64,000 bases of DNA, taken from NCBI RefSeq assembly GCF_001895025.1, contig NZ_BCXI01000038.1:26993-90992 (forward strand). Reading direction: 5' to 3'. The notes beneath the pieces are model-generated. The model was not told where the DNA came from and searched no databases. It was given only the letters and a program-made list of their open reading frames with translations. The position numbers were made by a program, and so were the translations under genes. Positions 44,615-53,649 of this stretch are shown here, one piece after another. This DNA is from Rhodococcus zopfii NBRC 100606 = JCM 9919. GTDB taxonomy: Bacteria > Actinomycetota > Actinomycetes > Mycobacteriales > Mycobacteriaceae. The stretch's first letter is position 1. Every line of letters starts with the position of its first letter.

Positions 44615-45040
44615 ATGAGCACACCCTCGGTGCTGTTCGTGTGCGTGAAGAACGGCGGCAAGTCCCAGATGGCGGCCGGGCTGATGCGCGCCGCCGCCGG
44701 TGACACCGTCACCGCGCACTCCGCCGGCACCACACCCGGTACGGCCGTCAACGCCCTCTCGGCCGAGTCCCTGCTCGAGGTCGGCATCGACATCACCGCC
44801 GAGACCCCGAAACCGATCGACCCGCAGCTGGTCCGCGACGTCGACATCGTGATCACCCTCGGCCGCGAAGCCCACGTCGACGAGGTGCCGGGCACCGCAT
44901 TCGAGAACTGGGACACCATTGAGCCGTCCGACCGTGGCATCGACGGCATCGAGCGGATGCGCCTCGTGCGCGACGACATCGCCGCCCGCGTCGCCGACCT
45001 CGCCACCCGCCTCACCCAACAACACCAGGAGATCCGATGA
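44615..45040 (+). CDS. ArsC-like protein with Lys in place of P-loop Arg
   Basis: 141 residues, LMW-phosphatase fold. The P-loop reads C10-VKNGG-K16-SQMA: the arginine that binds the oxyanion in ordinary ArsC is lysine. The second conserved region (TLGREAHVDEVPG) also lacks the Cys found in the two other copies. It overlaps arsD by 4 bases. It may have a changed substrate or be a regulatory form. Such KNGGKS variants occur in other actinobacterial ars operons. Confidence 0.75.
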   Translation: MSTPSVLFVCVKNGGKSQMAAGLMRAAAGDTVTAHSAGTTPGTAVNALSAESLLEVGIDITAETPKPIDPQLVRDVDIVITLGREAHVDEVPGTAFENWDTIEPSDRGIDGIERMRLVRDDIAARVADLATRLTQQHQEIR

Positions 45041-45456
45041 GCACCATCGAAGTTTTCGAACCCGCCCTGTGCTGCAACACCGGCGTCTGCGGCGACGACG
45101 TCGACCAGGCGTTGGTGACCTTCTCCGCCGACATGGACTGGGTTCGCTCCCAGGGCGGCGAGATCGCCCGATTCAACCTGGCCAGTGAGTCGCTGGCCTT
45201 CGCGCAGCGGGAACCGGTCGCCGCGTTCCTGAAACTGTCGGGTTCCGAAGGGCTGCCGCTGGTCCTCGTCGACGGTGTCACCGCGATCACCGGCCGCTAC
45301 CCGGACCGGGCCCAGCTCGCGAAGTGGGCCGGGATCGACGCCCCGGCGGCCGCGGTGGCTGCCCCGGCGGGGGTCACGATGCTGGGCCTGACCGACACCA
45401 AGGACACCGGCGCCGGCTGCTGCGGCGACGACTCGGCAACCTCGACCTGCTGCTGA
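45037..45456 (+). CDS. arsD: ArsD arsenic metallochaperone
   Basis: 139 residues. As(III)-binding cysteines C12, C13 and C18 are in the standard ALCCNTGVCG context. Extra Cys pairs, GCCGDD and STCC, are at the C-terminus. ArsD hands arsenite to ArsA. The gene is next to arsA with a 16-base gap and AAAGGA ribosome site. Confidence 0.9.
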   Translation: MSTIEVFEPALCCNTGVCGDDVDQALVTFSADMDWVRSQGGEIARFNLASESLAFAQREPVAAFLKLSGSEGLPLVLVDGVTAITGRYPDRAQLAKWAGIDAPAAAVAAPAGVTMLGLTDTKDTGAGCCGDDSATSTCC

Positions 45457-45472
45457 AAAGGACTCTCCCCTC

Positions 45473-47263
45473 ATGAAGTTTCTCGACAACCCGCCCCGAT
45501 TCCTGTTCTTCACCGGTAAGGGCGGGGTCGGGAAGACCTCCATCGCGTGCGCGTCGGCGATCGCCCTGGCCCGCGCCGGCAAGAAGGTGCTGCTCGTGTC
45601 CACCGACCCGGCGTCGAACGTCGGGCAGGTGTTCGGGCTGAACATCGGCAACACCATCACCGCGGTGCCGGCGGTGGCGGGCCTGTCCGCGCTCGAGATC
45701 GACCCGCAGCAGGCCGCCGACGCCTACCGGGAACGGATCGTCGGGCCGGTGCGCGGGCTGCTGCCCGACGCCGAGATCGCCTCGATCACCGAACAGCTCT
45801 CGGGGTCGTGCACCACCGAGATCGCCTCGTTCAACGAGTTCACCGCGCTGCTCACCGACACCGACGGCGTCATCGACGGGTTCGACCACGTCCTGTTCGA
45901 CACGGCCCCGACCGGCCACACCATCCGGCTGCTCCAGCTCCCCGGATCCTGGACCGAGTTCCTCGACGACGGCAAGGGCGACGCCTCGTGCCTCGGCCCG
46001 CTCGCCGGACTCGACAAGCAGCGCAGCATCTACGCCGCCGCCGTCGGAGCCCTCGCCGACCCCGACCGCACCCGCCTGGTGCTGGTGACCCGGGCGCAGC
46101 GGGCCCCGATCGCGGAAATCACCCGCACCCAGACCGAACTCGCCGACATCGGCCTGGCCCACCAGTACGTCGTCGTCAACGGACTCCTCCCGGCGCCGGA
46201 CGGGCGCGACGCCCTCGACACGGCGATCCACCGCCGCGAACACGCCCTCCTGGACACACTCCCGGCGAACCTGGCCGCGCTGCCCGTCGACGAAGTCGAA
46301 CTCAAACCCACCAACATGGTCGGCATCGATGCCCTCGACTCCCTGTTCACCGCCACCACCACACACTGTGACGAACCGGCCGCCCCCACGAACGGGCCGG
46401 GCGCGGTGGCCGATGCGGTGTCACTGTCGGCTCTCGTGGACGAGATCGCCGCCGACGATCACGGGCTGATCATGTTCATGGGCAAGGGCGGCGTCGGGAA
46501 GACCACCCTCGCCGCGGCCGTCGCGGTCGCGCTGGCCGAGCGTGGCCACCCGGTGCACCTGACCACCACCGACCCCGCCGCGCACCTGACCGAGACCCTC
46601 GCCGGCGCCGTCGCGGGCCTCGAGGTCTCGCGTATCGACCCGGCCGAGGCCACCGAGCAGTACCGCGCCCGTGTCCTGAAGTCGAAGGGCGCTGCGCTCG
46701 ACGAGCAGGGTCGCGCCGCGCTGTCCGAGGACCTGAAATCGCCGTGCACCGAGGAAGTCGCCGTCTTCCAGGCGTTCTCGCGGGTCATCCACGAATCCCG
46801 CCGCAAGTTCGTCGTCGTCGACACCGCCCCCACCGGGCACACCCTGCTGCTGCTCGACGCCACCGGTTCCTACCACCGCGAGATCGCCCGGCAGATGGGC
46901 GAGCACGCCCACTTCACCACCCCGTTGATGCGGCTGCAGAACCCCGACGAGACCAAGGTCGTCCTGGTCACCCTCGCCGAAACCACCCCGCGTCTCGAAG
47001 CGGCGGGCCTGCAGGCAGACCTCGAACGCGCCGGGATCCACCCGTGGGCGTGGGTGGTCAACAACTCCCTTGCCGCCGCGGCACCGTCCTCGCCGCTGTT
47101 GCGGCGTCGCGCCGCGGCGGAGGCCACCGAACTGGCCACCATCACCGCCGAACACGCCACACGATGCGCGGTGGTGCCGATGCTCGCCGCCGAACCCGTG
47201 GGGGTCGAGGCGCTGCGGGCACTTGCTCGCGGTGATGTCCGCGACGACATCGCCGGCGGGTGA
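45473..47263 (+). CDS. arsA: ArsA arsenite-stimulated ATPase
   Basis: 596 residues in two homologous halves. Walker A GKGGVGKTS at 15-23 and GKGGVGKTT near 337; each half also has DTAPTGHT. Together with ACR3 it would form an ATP-driven arsenite pump. Last gene of the nine-gene operon that begins at 39860. Confidence 0.93.
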   Translation: MKFLDNPPRFLFFTGKGGVGKTSIACASAIALARAGKKVLLVSTDPASNVGQVFGLNIGNTITAVPAVAGLSALEIDPQQAADAYRERIVGPVRGLLPDAEIASITEQLSGSCTTEIASFNEFTALLTDTDGVIDGFDHVLFDTAPTGHTIRLLQLPGSWTEFLDDGKGDASCLGPLAGLDKQRSIYAAAVGALADPDRTRLVLVTRAQRAPIAEITRTQTELADIGLAHQYVVVNGLLPAPDGRDALDTAIHRREHALLDTLPANLAALPVDEVELKPTNMVGIDALDSLFTATTTHCDEPAAPTNGPGAVADAVSLSALVDEIAADDHGLIMFMGKGGVGKTTLAAAVAVALAERGHPVHLTTTDPAAHLTETLAGAVAGLEVSRIDPAEATEQYRARVLKSKGAALDEQGRAALSEDLKSPCTEEVAVFQAFSRVIHESRRKFVVVDTAPTGHTLLLLDATGSYHREIARQMGEHAHFTTPLMRLQNPDETKVVLVTLAETTPRLEAAGLQADLERAGIHPWAWVVNNSLAAAAPSSPLLRRRAAAEATELATITAEHATRCAVVPMLAAEPVGVEALRALARGDVRDDIAGG

Positions 47264-47339
47264 GCACTTTCGTTGCCGGCCTTCGGCCGTGAAGATGGGT
47301 TCGGCCGCCGGTGGGCGGCCGAACCCGTGCCCGGGGTGA

Positions 47340-47816
47340 TCAGCAGCAGGACGTGTCAGGGGTCGGCTTCTCGCCCGCGGCGGCGGTGCCGCAGCACACC
47401 CCACCCTGAGCGCCCGGGTCGCCCGGGTGCTGCGGGCTCGATCCGAATGTTTCGGAGTCGGCGAGGACGGTATAGACCTCCCACTTCTCCCCGGCCGGGC
47501 CGGTGACCCACACCTTGTCCTGGGTGGCGAAGCAACAGGTGGTGCCGATCTCCTCGTCGGTGAACAGCCCTTCGCTGGTCAGGCGGGCGATCTCGGAGTG
47601 GACCTTTTCGCTCGATTCGACCTCGACGCCGAGGTGGTTGAGGGTGCCGCCCTTGCCGGGGTTCTCGAGCAGCACGAGTTTCAGCGGTGGCTCGGCGATC
47701 GCGAAGTTCGCGTAGCCGGGCTTGAGCTTGGCGGGCTCGGTGCCGAACAGTTTCGTGTAGAACGTGATTGCTTCCTGCAGGTCGTCGACGTTGAGGGCGA
47801 GCTGGGCGCGTGACAT
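47340..47816 (-). CDS. ArsI/CadI-family vicinal-oxygen-chelate enzyme
   Basis: 158 residues, ATG 47816 with GGGAGG upstream. Glyoxalase/VOC fold with metal ligands (NHLGVEVESS, WEVYTVLAD) and the vicinal Cys pair GTTCCFATQDKVWV that in ArsI binds the trivalent organoarsenical. Additional CC pairs close the protein. ArsI cleaves the carbon-arsenic bond of trivalent organoarsenicals; CadI is its cadmium-induced relative. The context favours ArsI. Divergent from an arsR gene. Confidence 0.85.
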   Translation of the reverse strand: MSRAQLALNVDDLQEAITFYTKLFGTEPAKLKPGYANFAIAEPPLKLVLLENPGKGGTLNHLGVEVESSEKVHSEIARLTSEGLFTDEEIGTTCCFATQDKVWVTGPAGEKWEVYTVLADSETFGSSPQHPGDPGAQGGVCCGTAAAGEKPTPDTSCC

Positions 47817-47849
47817 GACAGCCTCCCTGCTAAACGGCATATGCAGAAC

Positions 47850-47894
47850 TATCGACCACTTCAGGATCTCACCTTTTTTACATATGTCGATAAT
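47850..47894. promoter_or_regulatory. Divergent arsI-arsR promoter and inverted repeat
   Basis: An inverted repeat TATCGAC (47850-47856) and GTCGATA (47886-47892). A -10-like GATAAT at 47889-47894 lies about 16 bases before the arsR start and AGGAT serves as ribosome site. CATATG occurs at 47839 and again at 47881. Probable binding area of the ArsR encoded at 47910. Confidence 0.45.
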
Positions 47895-47909
47895 CTGTAG
47901 GATCGATTC

Positions 47910-48269
47910 ATGCCCAAGACGCTGCCCGTCATCGACGTCTCCGCGCCCATCTGCTGCGCCCCGGTTTCAGCCGGACCGATGACCGACGACGCGGCACTCG
48001 GGCTCGCACTCCGGCTCAAGGCCCTGGCCGACCCGGTCTGGATCAAGCTCATGTCCATCCTGCTCACCGCAGACGAGCGCGAAGTCTGCACATGCGACCT
48101 CGCTATCGACCTCAACCTCGCCGAATCCACCGTCAGTCACCATCTCACTCAGCTCCGTAAGGCGGGCATGATCGTCTCCACCCGCCGCGGTATGAATGTC
48201 TGCCACCGTGTCCACACCGCCGCCCTCGATGCACTCCTCGTCGTGCTGAACCCGAACTGCTGCAGTTAG
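47910..48269 (+). CDS. arsR: ArsR repressor, Corynebacterium-type
   Basis: 119 residues. N-terminal vicinal cysteines C15/C16 (APICCAPVS) match the placement in the Corynebacterium glutamicum ArsR, whose third ligand lies after the first helices. Here candidate third ligands are C60 and C62 (EVCTCDL). Recognition helix AESTVSHHLTQLRKAGMIV. C-terminal NCC could add another site. Divergent from the ArsI/CadI gene, which it probably controls. Confidence 0.82.
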   Translation: MPKTLPVIDVSAPICCAPVSAGPMTDDAALGLALRLKALADPVWIKLMSILLTADEREVCTCDLAIDLNLAESTVSHHLTQLRKAGMIVSTRRGMNVCHRVHTAALDALLVVLNPNCCS

Positions 48270-48532
48270 ATCCGAGTTTTCGCACGCGGAACTGCTGCGG
48301 AAGGCTGATCGGGCAGGTTCACGCAAAGCTACGGTGGACCCCAGTCTGACGACTCGATGACCGTCATCCGGAGGGAGCTGACCTGAATTCCGCAGGTTCC
48401 AACATCCCGCATTACCAGTGGGCCCGTAGGCGCCGATGCAGGTCCGTGTTCGCATGGGTGGAGTGTTTCAGGCGTTGTGACCTGGAGCGTCGAGGTGTCA
48501 CGGCGCGTGGGGTGGTTAGGTTCGGTGTTGTG

Positions 48533-48859
48533 GTGTCGGATGAGAAGCGGGCGTCTCAGCTCGCGCAGGGGCTGTGGGGTGCGTGTGCCGGGGTGTTCGC
48601 GTGTGTCCTGAGCTACTGGTCTGCGGTTGCGCGTCTGCGTGAGGCGTGGGGTGTCGAGACTTTCCCGCCTGGCAGCGCTGCCTACTGGTGGTGCTGGGCA
48701 TTGCCGCTGGTGGTGTTGGCGGCTGTCGGGGCGGTGGTGTTCGGGTTGTGGAGACGTGCGAGGGCTGCTGTTGCGGGATTTGTGGTGGCGTGCGCGCTGA
48801 CGGGGATCGTGATGTGTGGTTTCGGGTATTCGGTCGACTCTATGCCGTACTACATGTAA
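48533..48859 (+). CDS. Small membrane protein
   Basis: 108 residues from GTG 48533; the frame is open further upstream but lacks protein-like sequence. Three hydrophobic segments (GACAGVFACVLSYWSAVA, WWCWALPLVVLAAVGAVVFG, VAGFVVACALTGIVMCGF). Family unknown. The gene is less GC-biased at third positions than the ars genes. Confidence 0.45.
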   Translation: MSDEKRASQLAQGLWGACAGVFACVLSYWSAVARLREAWGVETFPPGSAAYWWCWALPLVVLAAVGAVVFGLWRRARAAVAGFVVACALTGIVMCGFGYSVDSMPYYM

Positions 48860-48946
48860 CGCCAGGCGAATTGAGATCTGCATCGCGGATGCGGTGCCGT
48901 GCTCAGGTGACATCACGCGCCGATCGCGACGGGTGATGATCCCGCG

Positions 48947-49459
48947 GTGTGGCAGTGTTCCGATGTGACCGTAGAACGACACCAAGCCGTCATTGATGCT
49001 GACTACCACCAGTTCATGATCGAAGCTGGACCGCCACGAGAACTCATCCACGGCCGGTATCCAGAGTTGGCACTAGCCATCTTCGCCGAGGACACCATCA
49101 GCGTGAAGGTGGGAATCAAGGGCGGGCCGGTCAACGTCGTCGTGGAAGTACACGAGGAACCGGCGGACTGCGACGACCGCGAGTGGGAAGACATCGTCGA
49201 AGGCGACCTCGTCCACGACACCGAGCATGGAGCCGATGTCCTGTCGTTTTGGAGCGATCAACCCGGATCGCCTGGTATCCGTGGCTTCACCCCAGCTGGA
49301 AGGCGCCGCTATCGAGTCCGGATTTGTGCGCGTGGCAAAGATACTCATTTCGATGGGTACCTTGTCGACAGCAGCCCAGTCGAGGACTACCTGATCCAGA
49401 TGTGGCCGACGACGAAGGCCCGACCACCAGCGCAGACCAAACACACTTCGGGTCGATAG
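48947..49459 (+). CDS. Hypothetical acidic protein
   Basis: 170 residues from GTG 48947; GTG 48965 is an alternative. Rich in Asp/Glu (VHEEPADCDDREWEDIVEGD) and probably a beta sandwich (RRRYRVRICARGKDTHFDGY). It could be an immunity-type protein, but no toxin is next to it. No family recognised. Confidence 0.5.
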   Translation: MWQCSDVTVERHQAVIDADYHQFMIEAGPPRELIHGRYPELALAIFAEDTISVKVGIKGGPVNVVVEVHEEPADCDDREWEDIVEGDLVHDTEHGADVLSFWSDQPGSPGIRGFTPAGRRRYRVRICARGKDTHFDGYLVDSSPVEDYLIQMWPTTKARPPAQTKHTSGR

Positions 49460-49561
49460 AGTAGAGCGACCAGCCCGGCGTTCCAGTCCACGCGGAGGCC
49501 CAGAGCGCCGAGAACCCGGGTGTTCGCGGTGGTGTGGACGTCGGCGGCATGCCCCCGGAAG

Positions 49562-50062
49562 TCACTCCGGGGGTGGCCACAGGTCGGCGTGTTTGCACAG
49601 TTGGCCGATGGGGCTCACGATGACGTCGCCGTGGGGGTCGATCCATACCGGCCGTCCGTCTCGCAGCCTGGGCAGGAGCAGGTGGCGGCCGCGGCTGGGC
49701 CACTGTACGAAGTCGTATCCGGCGAGGTTGTCCTGGACGACTTCGGCGACCCACGCTGCCGCTTCGGCGAACGGGGTTTCCATCGTCAGCCCCTCACCGA
49801 TCCCGAAGCTGCTGATCCCCCGTGTGCCTTGCCATCCGATCGAGACGTAGTAGTCGCTGTTGATCGCGAGGTCCCACACCAGTCGATCGGTGTCGGCGTC
49901 ACGGCCGTATCGCAGGCAGCGCAGATCGCGGCCGACCGCGGCGAGCGCCTGGATCCACGGTGTCGGTGGATCGAAACCGCGGCTGTCGAGGAATCCGGTT
50001 CCGTCGTCGACAGTGGGGATCCGCCACACCAGGCTCTCACTCCACGGATCCGGTAGGGGCAT
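49562..50062 (-). CDS. Hypothetical protein
   Basis: 166 residues, ATG 50062. Contains RLVWDLAINSDYYVSIGWQG and PVWIDPHGDVIVSPIGQL; it looks globular without membrane segments or known motifs. The first part may fold around a central sheet. Stands alone on the minus strand; unknown function. Confidence 0.5.
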   Translation of the reverse strand: MPLPDPWSESLVWRIPTVDDGTGFLDSRGFDPPTPWIQALAAVGRDLRCLRYGRDADTDRLVWDLAINSDYYVSIGWQGTRGISSFGIGEGLTMETPFAEAAAWVAEVVQDNLAGYDFVQWPSRGRHLLLPRLRDGRPVWIDPHGDVIVSPIGQLCKHADLWPPPE

Positions 50063-50265
50063 ACCGCCACCATTCCAGATGGCCCGGCCCAGCGGTCGGA
50101 CGCGGGCCGTGTCAGAGCCGCGTTCAGGATGTAGGTGTCCCTGTGTTCGTGGTCAAGCAACGTGGACGGTCTGCCATCCCACGCGGGCGCCTGGCTGTGT
50201 GCTGCCGCCATACTGCGCGGTCGTGCGGATAGCATCGGCCGTGTGACTACTGCGTGGAAAGGTTC

Positions 50266-51789
50266 ATGACGGGACGTCGAACGCTGTCCGTCCAGATCGA
50301 AGCCGTCGCGATCGAGGATGGCGAGATACCGCCTCCTCGAGTCGGATCGGTCATCGCGTTCCCACTCCGGTTCGTCGAAAGGCCACCCGCCGGTGATGGG
50401 GCGGTCACTGTGCGTGCGCTTCTCGAAGCGAGTACTCGGCCGCCGGTCTGGCAGTACACGGGCGAAGCCATCCCGCGCCAGTGGGAGTGGTCAGGGCTGT
50501 TGCGCGGCGACGGCTGGACTGCATCGTGGCGTGGCTTTCGGCCGTTGACCGGCCGGGTCGAACTCCTCGGCCACTTCCACGGAGTCTTGGGTTACGACAC
50601 CGAGGGGCGTGTGCGCGGTCGTGTCACCCGGGTCCGGATCGTCAGCGAACGATTCCGTCGCAGGCCCGGAACCGTGGGTTCGTGGAATGTCGTCGGCGGG
50701 CACCGGCAGTTGCGGGACGTCGACGCCGCACCCAGATTCTTCGACCGCGGCGGGTTGTTCGAACAAGACGGCGACGAGGCCGACTCCGATGTCGGGGTGT
50801 TGATCGACCTCGACTTGGACGATGTCCCGGATCTGCCTGCTCGTCCGAGCCTCGTTGCCGGTGATATCTCTGCCGCCGGTGGGTTGCTGTGGGTGGTCGA
50901 CAGTTCGCTGCCGCTGGCAGTGAGCATCGGCGCGGACCGCGTTGTCCATGAATACGTGCTGCCCGGGGCGATCGGGGTCTCGCGCCGGATCTGGGCGATC
51001 CCGGGCGGCTGCTGGGTGGCCGGCGGGGACGGGCTGTTCCGGATCGATGCGGGCGAGACGCCGTGTCGGGTCGACGACATCCCGGTCCTCACCGGCGCCG
51101 TGCTGGGAGAAATCCTGCTGGCCTGCCGGGCGGAAGGTAGGTGGACACTGCACGGTCCGGACGGACCTCCGGTCGAGGTGAGCGCTCCGGATGGGTATGT
51201 GGCTGCGGTCGGCGTCGACGACGAGGACGGCTTCGTCGTCGCCGTCCGTGCCGATGACTCCACTTTCCGGCTCGTGCGCGTCCATCCGGATGGCGAATCG
51301 ACTGTCGGACCGATCCTTCCGCACACGCGCCGTCAGTATCGCTTGTTCCTCGGCGGCACACCGCTGCGACTGTTTCTCGGCGAACACGCGGCACCCGTAC
51401 AGGAGGACCTCACCCTCGGAGATCTGCGGCCCTTGCCGAAACGGCTCATGTCTGCCGGGCAGGTCGGGCCGTACGTGTGGTTCACCGACCATCCCCCGGA
51501 CGGGACCGGGCGCTCCGGCTGGTGGCCTCTTCCAGGGCCGGTCGGTTACGACCGCACTCGCCAGTTCTGGCTGTTCACCCTGCTCGACGGGCGGACGCTC
51601 GAACCGGTCACCAGCACACCGATCTTCGCGACCCACCCACGCGTGACCATCGACGACTACGGAACGGTGTGGGTGGTCGCGGACGGCGTCGGATCCATCC
51701 CCGAAATCTCTATGCGGTGGCCGAGCGAACTCGACGTCGTGGCACTCCTCGACGCATCTCGCAGCTCCAACACAACTCGCCCCAATTGA
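50266..51789 (+). CDS. Large hypothetical protein, possible beta-propeller
   Basis: 507 residues. ATG 50266 with GAAAGG upstream is preferred over GTG 50254. The N-terminal 110 residues have WQYTGEAIPRQWEWSGLLRG and RVELLGHFHGVLGYDTEGRV. The rest repeats blocks of the type GGLLWVVD..., GGCWVAGGDGLFRIDAG, GPYVWFTDHPPDG and YGTVWVVADGVG, about 45-60 residues apart, typical of propeller blades. No signal peptide, so it is probably cytoplasmic. Family not recognised. Confidence 0.6.
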   Translation: MTGRRTLSVQIEAVAIEDGEIPPPRVGSVIAFPLRFVERPPAGDGAVTVRALLEASTRPPVWQYTGEAIPRQWEWSGLLRGDGWTASWRGFRPLTGRVELLGHFHGVLGYDTEGRVRGRVTRVRIVSERFRRRPGTVGSWNVVGGHRQLRDVDAAPRFFDRGGLFEQDGDEADSDVGVLIDLDLDDVPDLPARPSLVAGDISAAGGLLWVVDSSLPLAVSIGADRVVHEYVLPGAIGVSRRIWAIPGGCWVAGGDGLFRIDAGETPCRVDDIPVLTGAVLGEILLACRAEGRWTLHGPDGPPVEVSAPDGYVAAVGVDDEDGFVVAVRADDSTFRLVRVHPDGESTVGPILPHTRRQYRLFLGGTPLRLFLGEHAAPVQEDLTLGDLRPLPKRLMSAGQVGPYVWFTDHPPDGTGRSGWWPLPGPVGYDRTRQFWLFTLLDGRTLEPVTSTPIFATHPRVTIDDYGTVWVVADGVGSIPEISMRWPSELDVVALLDASRSSNTTRPN

Positions 51790-52210
51790 TGCCCACTTCC
51801 GCGAGCTCGTTGGTCTTCGTGAGCGGTTAGGAAGCGTTGAACTGGCAGTGAAGTGATTCGAATCGGGGGAGCGAGGCGTGGGTTTCGGCACTGGGAGGTG
51901 TTGGAATCTGCGAACCTGCTCGTTTCCGTCCCACTTCATCTCGAATGCCTGCCCTTCACCGCCCGGTGGCTGACCGAGCGCGGCAAGCATCGGCGATGGC
52001 GGTGACCAGGTGGAGGGCACGTCCAGATTGTGCCCGGTACACGGTCTGTCCGCTGCGGATCCCAGCGTGGGGCGCCCGTAGTTCTCCGTTCGCCGGGTGC
52101 GGAGAACACGACCCATACGGTGGCTGCTGCATGGTGCAACACCATGCAGCAGTCGCTGGAACTGTGCGAGTACCACCGACTGGCTCCGATCCGAGAAAGC
52201 GACCCCGCAC
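51790..52210. other. Intergenic region before the helicase fragment
   Basis: About 420 bases without a supported gene. Its main feature is the long hairpin at 52124-52152, listed separately. Another short repeat, TTCTCCGTTCG with GCGGAGAAC, lies at 52082-52107. Confidence 0.4.
52124..52152. repeat. Tight 13-bp hairpin
   Basis: CTGCTGCATGGTG (52124-52136) and CACCATGCAGCAG (52140-52152) separated by only CAA. It contains the odd palindrome ATGGTGCAACACCAT. It lies 59 bases before the helicase-fragment start. The short loop suits a structure in single-stranded DNA or RNA, or a protein binding site, more than a terminator, as no gene ends next to it. Confidence 0.7.
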
Positions 52211-53581
52211 ATGACCTTCGCGCCGACCGACGAGCAGCTGTACATTCAGGAGCTGTTCCGCACTGGGGATCCGCTGCTCGTTCGTGCCAGCGCTGGCACC
52301 GGAAAGACCAGCACCCTGCTGCAGCTCGCGGAGATCCTCGCGGAGCAGAACCGCATCGGTTTGTATCTCGCCGTCAAAAAGTTGATTGCCGATGAGGCTG
52401 GCCGAAAATCTGGCTCCCGCGTCACGGCGTCGACGGCGCATTCCCTCGCCTTCCGCGGACTTCGCGGGATGGTGTTGGCTCCGGTACTCGACAAGCTCCG
52501 GATAGGGAAGATCCCGTTCTCGACCACCGCTCACGCCCTGGGGATCTCACCACTGAGCTTCCTGTTGCTCGATGAAGCGCCAGACTGCCAGCCGACCGGG
52601 ACTCTTGTGCGCATGGCCGGCGGCGAAACCAAACCGATCGAGCAGGTTCGGGTCGGCGACAGGGTCGTCTCCTACTTCGCTGAACACGCGGCAATCAGGA
52701 TGCGCGGCAAACCGGTGATCAATGTTGCGACACGCCGTCATAACGGCGAACTGATCCGCGTCGAAACGGAATCCGGATTGACTACCCGCTACACGCCCGA
52801 GCACATCACCTTCGCCAAGGTTGGCCCGGGGTTCGAGGGGAAGAAGCTCGTTTACTTAATGCGCCGCGGCGACAAGTACAGGGTCGGTATCACAAGTCCT
52901 TACCACGGCGGCGGTGGTCAGCGCCGCTCGTCAGGCCTGGCTGCCCGGATGCATGAGGAAGGCGGCGACGCGATGTGGGTTCTCGGTGCTTACGACACGA
53001 AGGCGGAAGCCCTCGTCGAGGAGGCCCGCGTCTCCGTCACATTCGGCATCCCTGACATCGTATTCAAAGAAGAGCGCGGACGTTCCGCCTGGGGGCAGGC
53101 GTTGATCGACGGATTCTGGCGCAGCCTGGGGGATATGACAGACCGCGCTGCACGGTGCCTGGCCGCATATGGGCGCATGATCGAGCACCCGCTCGTCACC
53201 AAGCGCTTCAACGAAGCTGGCAACCGCGCCGGGTACCTGATGCTCACTCGTACTGCCACGATCCGTGCGTGCAACCTTGTGGAGGGCATGCTGGTGTTGG
53301 ATTCTCGCCCGCTCTTCGAGCGCGAGAGACATAGGGCATGGCGCGCAGGTGACCCCGCGTGGACTCCGGAGAAGGTCGTCCGCGAGAAGTTCAACGGCAC
53401 CGTTCATTCACTTGAGGTTGCGGACGACCATTCTTACATCGGCGATGGCATCGTCACGCACAACTGCTCGCCGGTTCTTGCAGGTGTGCTCGCGAAGCGG
53501 GACCACCTGCAGAAGGTGCTGGTAGGCGACGTAAGTCAGTCGATCTCCAGGTTCACCGAGGATGAAGCCGCCCGCTTGTGA
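52211..53581 (+). pseudogene. UvrD/Rep-like helicase fragment interrupted by an intein
   Basis: 456 residues from ATG 52211. N-extein 1-125 has Walker A RASAGTGKTSTLLQLA (25-40), motif Ia STAHSLAF and motif II LLLDEAPD (118-125). An intein occupies 126-418. The C-extein is only 38 residues (CSPVLAGVLAKRDHLQKVLV, GDVSQSISRF; motif III) and ends at a stop at 53581. A whole UvrD-like helicase would need several hundred more residues with motifs IV-VI. None are found before the primase gene at 53650, so the helicase is probably dead, although the intein looks intact. Confidence 0.75.
52586..53464 (+). other. Intein in helicase motif II
   Basis: 293 residues from C126 to N418. N-terminal splicing block begins CQPTGTLVRMAGGE and has VRVGDRVVSY. 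Block with TRYTPEHITF supplies the usual Thr-His. The C-terminal blocks read VHSLEVADDHSYIGDGIVTH and N, followed by C419 as +1 nucleophile. The insert splits DEAPD from CSPVL, that is, the Walker B/motif II Asp-Glu box. The middle (about 225-350) lacks LAGLIDADG motifs; it has WVLGAYDTKAEALVEEARVS, a pattern seen in other helicase inteins. Confidence 0.85.
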
Positions 53582-53649
53582 GCAGTCGCCGGCCATCACC
53601 TCGCAGGGTGGCTCCACCAGTTGGCTCTCGACGCGGTGAGGAGCGTTGC

